DNA from: Trametes villosa
Taxonomy: Eukaryota > Basidiomycota > Agaricomycetes > Polyporales > Polyporaceae
NCBI GenBank assembly: GCA_002964805.2
Contig: PUDQ02000001.1
Coordinates: 1,073,501 to 1,137,500, forward strand
Direction of reading: 5' to 3'
Length of the DNA stretch: 64,000 nt
Part shown: in pieces, positions 58,232 to 64,000 of the stretch
How the letters are laid out: every line of letters begins with the position of its first letter
Position numbering within the stretch: position 1 is the first letter of the stretch
Made by a program: the position numbers and the translations under genes
The notes under the pieces: model-generated
What the model was told of the DNA's origin: nothing
The model's database searches: none
What the model saw: the letters and a program-made list of their open reading frames with translations, nothing else

Positions 58232-60645
58232 ATGTCCCTCCCCGCCGCAATCATCTCGGGCTCCTACCAGTCCGCTACCAGTGTCATAGATGCCTTCGAA
58301 GCCTGTGCGCATTTTTCCTCCTCTTCTCCCTGCCTTGGCAAGAGATACGATCCCTCCCACAGACCGTCGCGCCCAGGTTCAGCACTCTGACTTCGTCGCC
58401 GGCTCGCTCTCCTCTTCCTCTGGCCAGAGTGGCGCCGTCGACTCCGAGTCCGCGTTCCAGGACGATGAGGTCGAAGACGAGGACCTGATTGAAGAGGTTC
58501 CCCGCTCGGTGCGCGACCGCGCCAGGAGCGGCAGCGGCGACGACGCTCTGCTCGCGAACATACAGTGGGACGAAGACCTCACCCCAGGTCCCTCCACCGC
58601 GCACCGCACATTCGAGTATCCCACTTCGACCGTCGGGACCCCGCGTTATCCTGTGACGCCCCGCTCAGAGGATGTACCCACGCCCCGCGCCGCAGAGCGT
58701 ACGCCTCTGCTCTTCAGGCAGTCCACCGCCTCCACTGTCCTTGGCCGCCCAGCCGCTCCGGCGGAGCCTGCCCAAGATAGGCCCCAGTATGCCGCGATAC
58801 AGCGTCGCGTCTCGCGCGTCAGTGTCCGGTCCAAAGGCGAGCCGAAAGTGCAGCACCTCGGTCAGAGCACGTTTGCACAAACCGTCAGTCTATTCCAGTC
58901 ATCGCTCGACGTCGGACAAACTAACATGGATTGGAGGGCAGTTGCTGAATGCTGTAGCTGTACTCTTTGGCATTGGCATGCTCTCTGAGCCGCTTGCTTT
59001 TGCGTATGCGGGGTGGATTGGGGGCTCCCTCATCATCCTCTCATACGGCTACATATCCTGCTACACGTGCGTCCGGTGACCCCCCGTACTTGTCTTCATG
59101 AGCTCAATAACGCCGCAGTGCAAAAATACTCGCCCGTATCGTTCTGTCGGATCCGCACATCCGGTCATACGCAGACATTGGACGCAAGGCCTTCGGCCCT
59201 CGTTCGTCCCCGCTCATTAGTGCCATCTTCGGTCTCGAGTTGTTCACCGTTTGGTCTGTACCTTCTCTCGCCGCTGAGGAGCCTTGCGGTCGCTGACTTC
59301 TATATAGTGTCGCGCTTGTTACGCTGTACGCCGATTCTCTGTATGCAGTGATACCCACGTACTCCCCGAACACGTACAAACTCATTGGTCTGGTCATGTC
59401 AGTCTACCTCATTTGCCTCCAGGAAGCGGTACTAACCAAGGGTGGTTACAGTTTGATACCTGCAGTGCTCATGCCGCTCTCCGTGCTTTCCTACGCATCC
59501 ATTCTGGGCATCTTCTCGCTCGTGGCCATCATCGGCATCATCCTGTTCGACGGCTTCACCAAGTTCGACAGCCCAGGTAGCCTGTGGAGCCCCGCGGACA
59601 CGAGCCTCGGCATTGACAACTACAGGGAGCTGGGGATCGCGTTTGGTCTGTTCATGGCCGGGGTACGTGCACCTCTCGTATTCTACAAATATACGGGTGG
59701 ATGCTAACATTGACTTTGGGCTGGTAGTTCTCGGGACACGCGGTCATTCCTACGCTGGCGAGAGACATGATAGACCCGTCGCGGTTCGATGAGATGATTG
59801 ACTGGGCGTTCGCCATCGCTACTGGGATATACGCTGTCCTCGGTGTCGGCGGGTATATCATGTTCGGCAACTCCGTCAGCGACGAGGTAGGTTTCATCCA
59901 AGGATGCCCAAGGACATCACTTAACCGAAGTCGAATCGTGCACAGTTTAGCCAGGACTTGATCAAGCACAATGTGCATCCCTCGTTGAACACGATTGCGC
60001 TGTGGGGTCTCGTCATAACGCCTCTGTATGTCTTTAAGCTTGACTACTTCGAACCTAAGCTGATATCCTACTGCTTAGGTCGAAGTTCGCGCTTGCCGCC
60101 CGACCCGTAAGTCCCAACCCCTCCATTTCCACAAGCCTCACTCACACTTTCCTCCACAGCTCAACGTCACCCTCGAAGTCCTCCTCGGGATCGACACGTC
60201 CGGTATCGCGCCCGCCCCGGGCACCTCCTCCGAACACGGCACGACGCTCCCCATCGCCGCGCACTCGCCCCTGCGCAAGTCCCCGCGCGCGGTCAAGGCG
60301 GGGCTCGTCGCGCTCGAGCGCACCGCGCTCGCGCTGCTCGCCGTCGCCGTCTCGATCGCCGTGCCCGAGTTCGCGTCCGTCATGGCCGTGCTCGGCTCGA
60401 CGTTTTCGTTCATCCTGTGCGTCATTGGGCCCGTGTGCGCGAAGATCGCGCTGGGCGGGGACGGGGCGGCGTTTGGCGTGGAGGGCGCCGGAGCTGGGGT
60501 AGGAATGGGAATGGGGGCGGGGGTGAGGGGGTGGCTGAGGAGGTGTGGCTGGGCGGACGGGGTGCTGCTGGTGGTGAGTGCGAGTATGGCGGTGTGGGGG
60601 ACGATCTGTGCGTTCATGAGTGCTGCGCCCGTGCCCGCTCCGTGA
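58232..60645 (+). CDS. Vacuolar amino-acid transporter, AVT1-like (AAAP family)
   Basis: About ten exons splice in frame. A hydrophilic N-terminus with acidic and Ser-rich text (DDEVEDEDLIEEVPRS) and a TPLLFRQ element precedes the transporter core. STFAQT joins LLNAVAVLFGIGMLSEPLAF (the first AAAP signature), then AGWIGGSLIILSYGYISCYT, SYADIGRKAFGPRSSPLISA, VCVALVTLYADSLYAV, LSVLSYASILGIFSLVAIIG, FSGHAVIPTLARDMIDPSRF, AIATGIYAVLGVGGYIMFGN, and C-terminal helices to 60645. About eleven membrane helices are expected. Avt1-type proteins use the proton gradient to move neutral amino acids into the vacuole. The C-terminus is Gly/Ala-rich and less conserved. Confidence 0.9.
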
Positions 60646-60917
60646 GGGGTAAGAGAGCGGAGGCGGGTAGCTGGAGGACTGTGACAAACGATGTGATCTT
60701 GAAGTCGAAGAGACGAGTTGTAGCCATCTACTGCTGTGTTTTGTTTCTGTATCCTGCTTGCACGCACACATAGATACGATACCCCGCATCAATACGAGTA
60801 CCGCAGCACCTGAAAGTTCACGGATGCGCAAGCATGGGTCTCACGCAGGCGGTAGAGCAAACAAGTCCTCAGCCCGCTGGAATCTCTACACAGTACAGCT
60901 ACAACAGAGCGGCTAGT

Positions 60918-61935
60918 TTACACAGAGGCTACAAGCGGGAGCGACGTCTGCGCCGCGTGGGTGACAATTTTTGAGAGCTCTGTGGATGCATGTGATGAGC
61001 GACGGGAAAACGAGGGGAACAGGTGAGCACATACGGGGCAGCTGGATGTTCTCCTGGACGACGGTGGACGTGATCTGGTTGTCCGGGTTGGGCGGGACGG
61101 TGATGACGCCTGTTGAGGCGTCGGTCGTCCACCCCAGCTTTTCAACGTACGCATCCAGCTCAGGCCCTGCCGTCCATCCATTAGTATTCGCACCTCCCTC
61201 CCCACGTCGCACTTAGCACTGCTCACCAGAAAGATCGAGGTACGACCCGAGCCGTGCGCGGCCGACGCTCGTGAACGCCGCCTTGACCGCACGCACGGCG
61301 ACCTCGCGCACCGCGTCCTCGAAGCCGACGCACTCGACGGTGTAGTTGTCGCGGAGCGCCTCGACGTCGTCCGCGCGGTAGAGCGCCCAGAACTGCGGGA
61401 AGCGGCACTGCTGCAGGAGCGCGTGCAGGCGCGCGAGCACGGGGAGGAGCTGCGGGAGCGGGTCCGGCTCGTCCGCGGAGGCGGAGAGGGCGGCGGGGCG
61501 CTCGTCGAGGAGCGCGATGCAGAGCGAGAAGTCGGGGAAGGGCGCGGAGGTGAGCGCTTTGATGAGGATGTTGATCACGACGTCGGGGTTGTAGAGCTCC
61601 GGGTTGAACTGGTACCTGGGGGGTAGCGGGGAGGCGGCGTGAGCGTTGTACTATGAGGGATGTCGATGAGGAGGGGGCTCGGAGACCCACAATTTTAGGA
61701 TGGCGAGGTTGGCGAGGCAGTCGTACTCTTGACTCCGGATCTGGTGGTAGAGGTAGTCCTCGAGGATGTTCACGTTTGACGGATTGTAACGATCTGTACT
61801 CGGCGCAATCGCAGATTCAGACCGTGCTCGTCCGTCAAAGATTTAGACCAGATGCGCACCGACGCCAGAGACGAGTTCCTCGATCAAAGGAGGACGGGTC
61901 GGGGGAGAAGTCCACGTCGCTGCAGAGACAGCCAT
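60918..61935 (-). CDS. Translation initiation factor eIF3 subunit K
   Basis: About five exons from 61935 give roughly 240 residues. Exon 1 (AATWTSPPTRPPLIEELVSG) joins VDRYNPSNVNILEDYLYHQI, CLANLAILKLYQFNPELYNP, INILIKALTSAPFPDFSLCI, QQCRFPQFWALYRADDVEAL, GFEDAVREVAVRAVKAAF, SYLDLSGPELDAYVEKLGWT and a final LSKIVTHAAQTSLPLVASV. This matches human eIF3k through the HEAT-like helices and the winged-helix C-terminus. eIF3k pairs with eIF3l on the eIF3 complex and is absent from budding yeast. The gene is head to head with SWD3. Confidence 0.93.
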
Positions 61936-62162
61936 TTTGCTATCGAGAGAACAATACAAGACAACGATGAAGCCCCAGAAAGACTGCTAGAGCAAAGCCG
62001 AGGGTCGTGAGCGAGGAGGCGGAGGTCGTCGAAGCGAAAGCAGAGAGGCAGATGGTGGAAGCGCCCACAAAATCTGCCGCGTGCATGCAGGACGCGCCCC
62101 GCGCTCATTTCAGTCTCGCGCGTCGGGGCGGCGGGTGCGCGCCTTGCTTTTCTGTACTCACC
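61936..62162. promoter_or_regulatory. Bidirectional promoter of eIF3k and SWD3
   Basis: The start codons lie 227 bp apart, head to head. The region contains no TATA box. Shared promoter use is inferred from spacing. Confidence 0.5.
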
Positions 62163-63651
<1,489 letters not shown>

Positions 63652-64000
63652 CGCCGTAAGTCCCCGTCTTATCCAACTGCGTGCTATTCGTCTCACATGG
63701 CGTTCAGTAGGCATTATTTTGGGTGCTGTGTGTACCTTGGTTCCGTCATTCAGGACAGGCACCAGGGACCACAGGCAGCGAGACTGGAGACTATAACAAT
63801 AGTGCTATTATGGTGCACCCGCATCTCAGTGCTGCGAAGAACCGCATGCACTACGTATACGAGTATAATAGTTGATTGTCCCGCAGGTCTCCTTGTAATC
63901 CTGTGCGGCAGACGGCGCCGACTGCTTCGAGTCGGATGTAAGTGAACACCGCGGCTGTGACGGTCGTTACTCGGGATTCTCGGCCTTCCGCTACTTCGCG
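63652..64000. other. 3' flank of SWD3, no gene seen
   Basis: The last 349 bases hold the 3' UTR of SWD3. The frame at 63697-63945 has no family features. A gene starting beyond the window edge cannot be excluded. Confidence 0.4.

Overview
The window is nuclear DNA of a filamentous basidiomycete, most likely an Agaricomycete and perhaps a member of the Polyporales. The evidence is GC-rich coding sequence with strong C/G third-position bias, genes cut by many 48-70 nt GT-AG introns, agaricomycete-style F-box-like proteins, a con-6 stress protein, a fungal RNA-dependent RNA polymerase and a basidiomycete-type Cln1 cyclin. Nothing prokaryotic, viral or CRISPR-like was seen, and no intact transposon.

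Layout. 0-3.6 kb: two F-box/LRR-like genes. 5.0-9.1 kb: a tubulin-tyrosine-ligase-family gene, RPB8 (RNA polymerase I/II/III subunit) and a MARVEL-type membrane protein. 11.0-13.1 kb: con-6 with a well-marked promoter, then an F-box/LRR-like gene. 14.1-22.3 kb: a disordered protein with four copies of a basic helical motif, and a Syt1-like Sec7-PH Arf GEF. 22.9-26.7 kb: a small DUF6914-like protein, Pescadillo (NOP7) and SmD2. 26.9-36.1 kb: an RNA-dependent RNA polymerase, a LYRM2-like mitochondrial protein and a large 4E-T-like protein. 36.1-40.6 kb: gene-poor. 40.6-42.1 kb: G1 cyclin CLN1 with its frame broken inside the cyclin fold. 44.6-46.7 kb: Gfo/Idh/MocA oxidoreductase with 8-nt and 6-nt microexons. 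47.9-50.9 kb: a large Ser/Pro-rich protein of unknown function. 52.5-64 kb: ITC1 (ISW2 complex), an acid-lipase/sterol-esterase-type hydrolase, an AVT1-type vacuolar amino-acid transporter, eIF3k and the COMPASS WD40 subunit SWD3/WDR5.

The genes are mostly housekeeping functions (transcription, splicing, ribosome biogenesis, translation initiation, chromatin, vesicle traffic) mixed with lineage-specific hypothetical proteins. They form no single pathway. Several are paired head to head over about 200 bp (NOP7/SMD2, LYRM2/4E-T-like, eIF3k/SWD3), which suggests shared promoters. The most unusual points are the microexons in the oxidoreductase, SMD2 and con-6; the disrupted reading frame of CLN1; two competing readings of one junction in the 4E-T-like gene; the four-copy motif protein; and compact promoter architectures upstream of con-6 and the oxidoreductase. 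All functions were assigned by reading translated sequence against remembered family features. No database search was possible.
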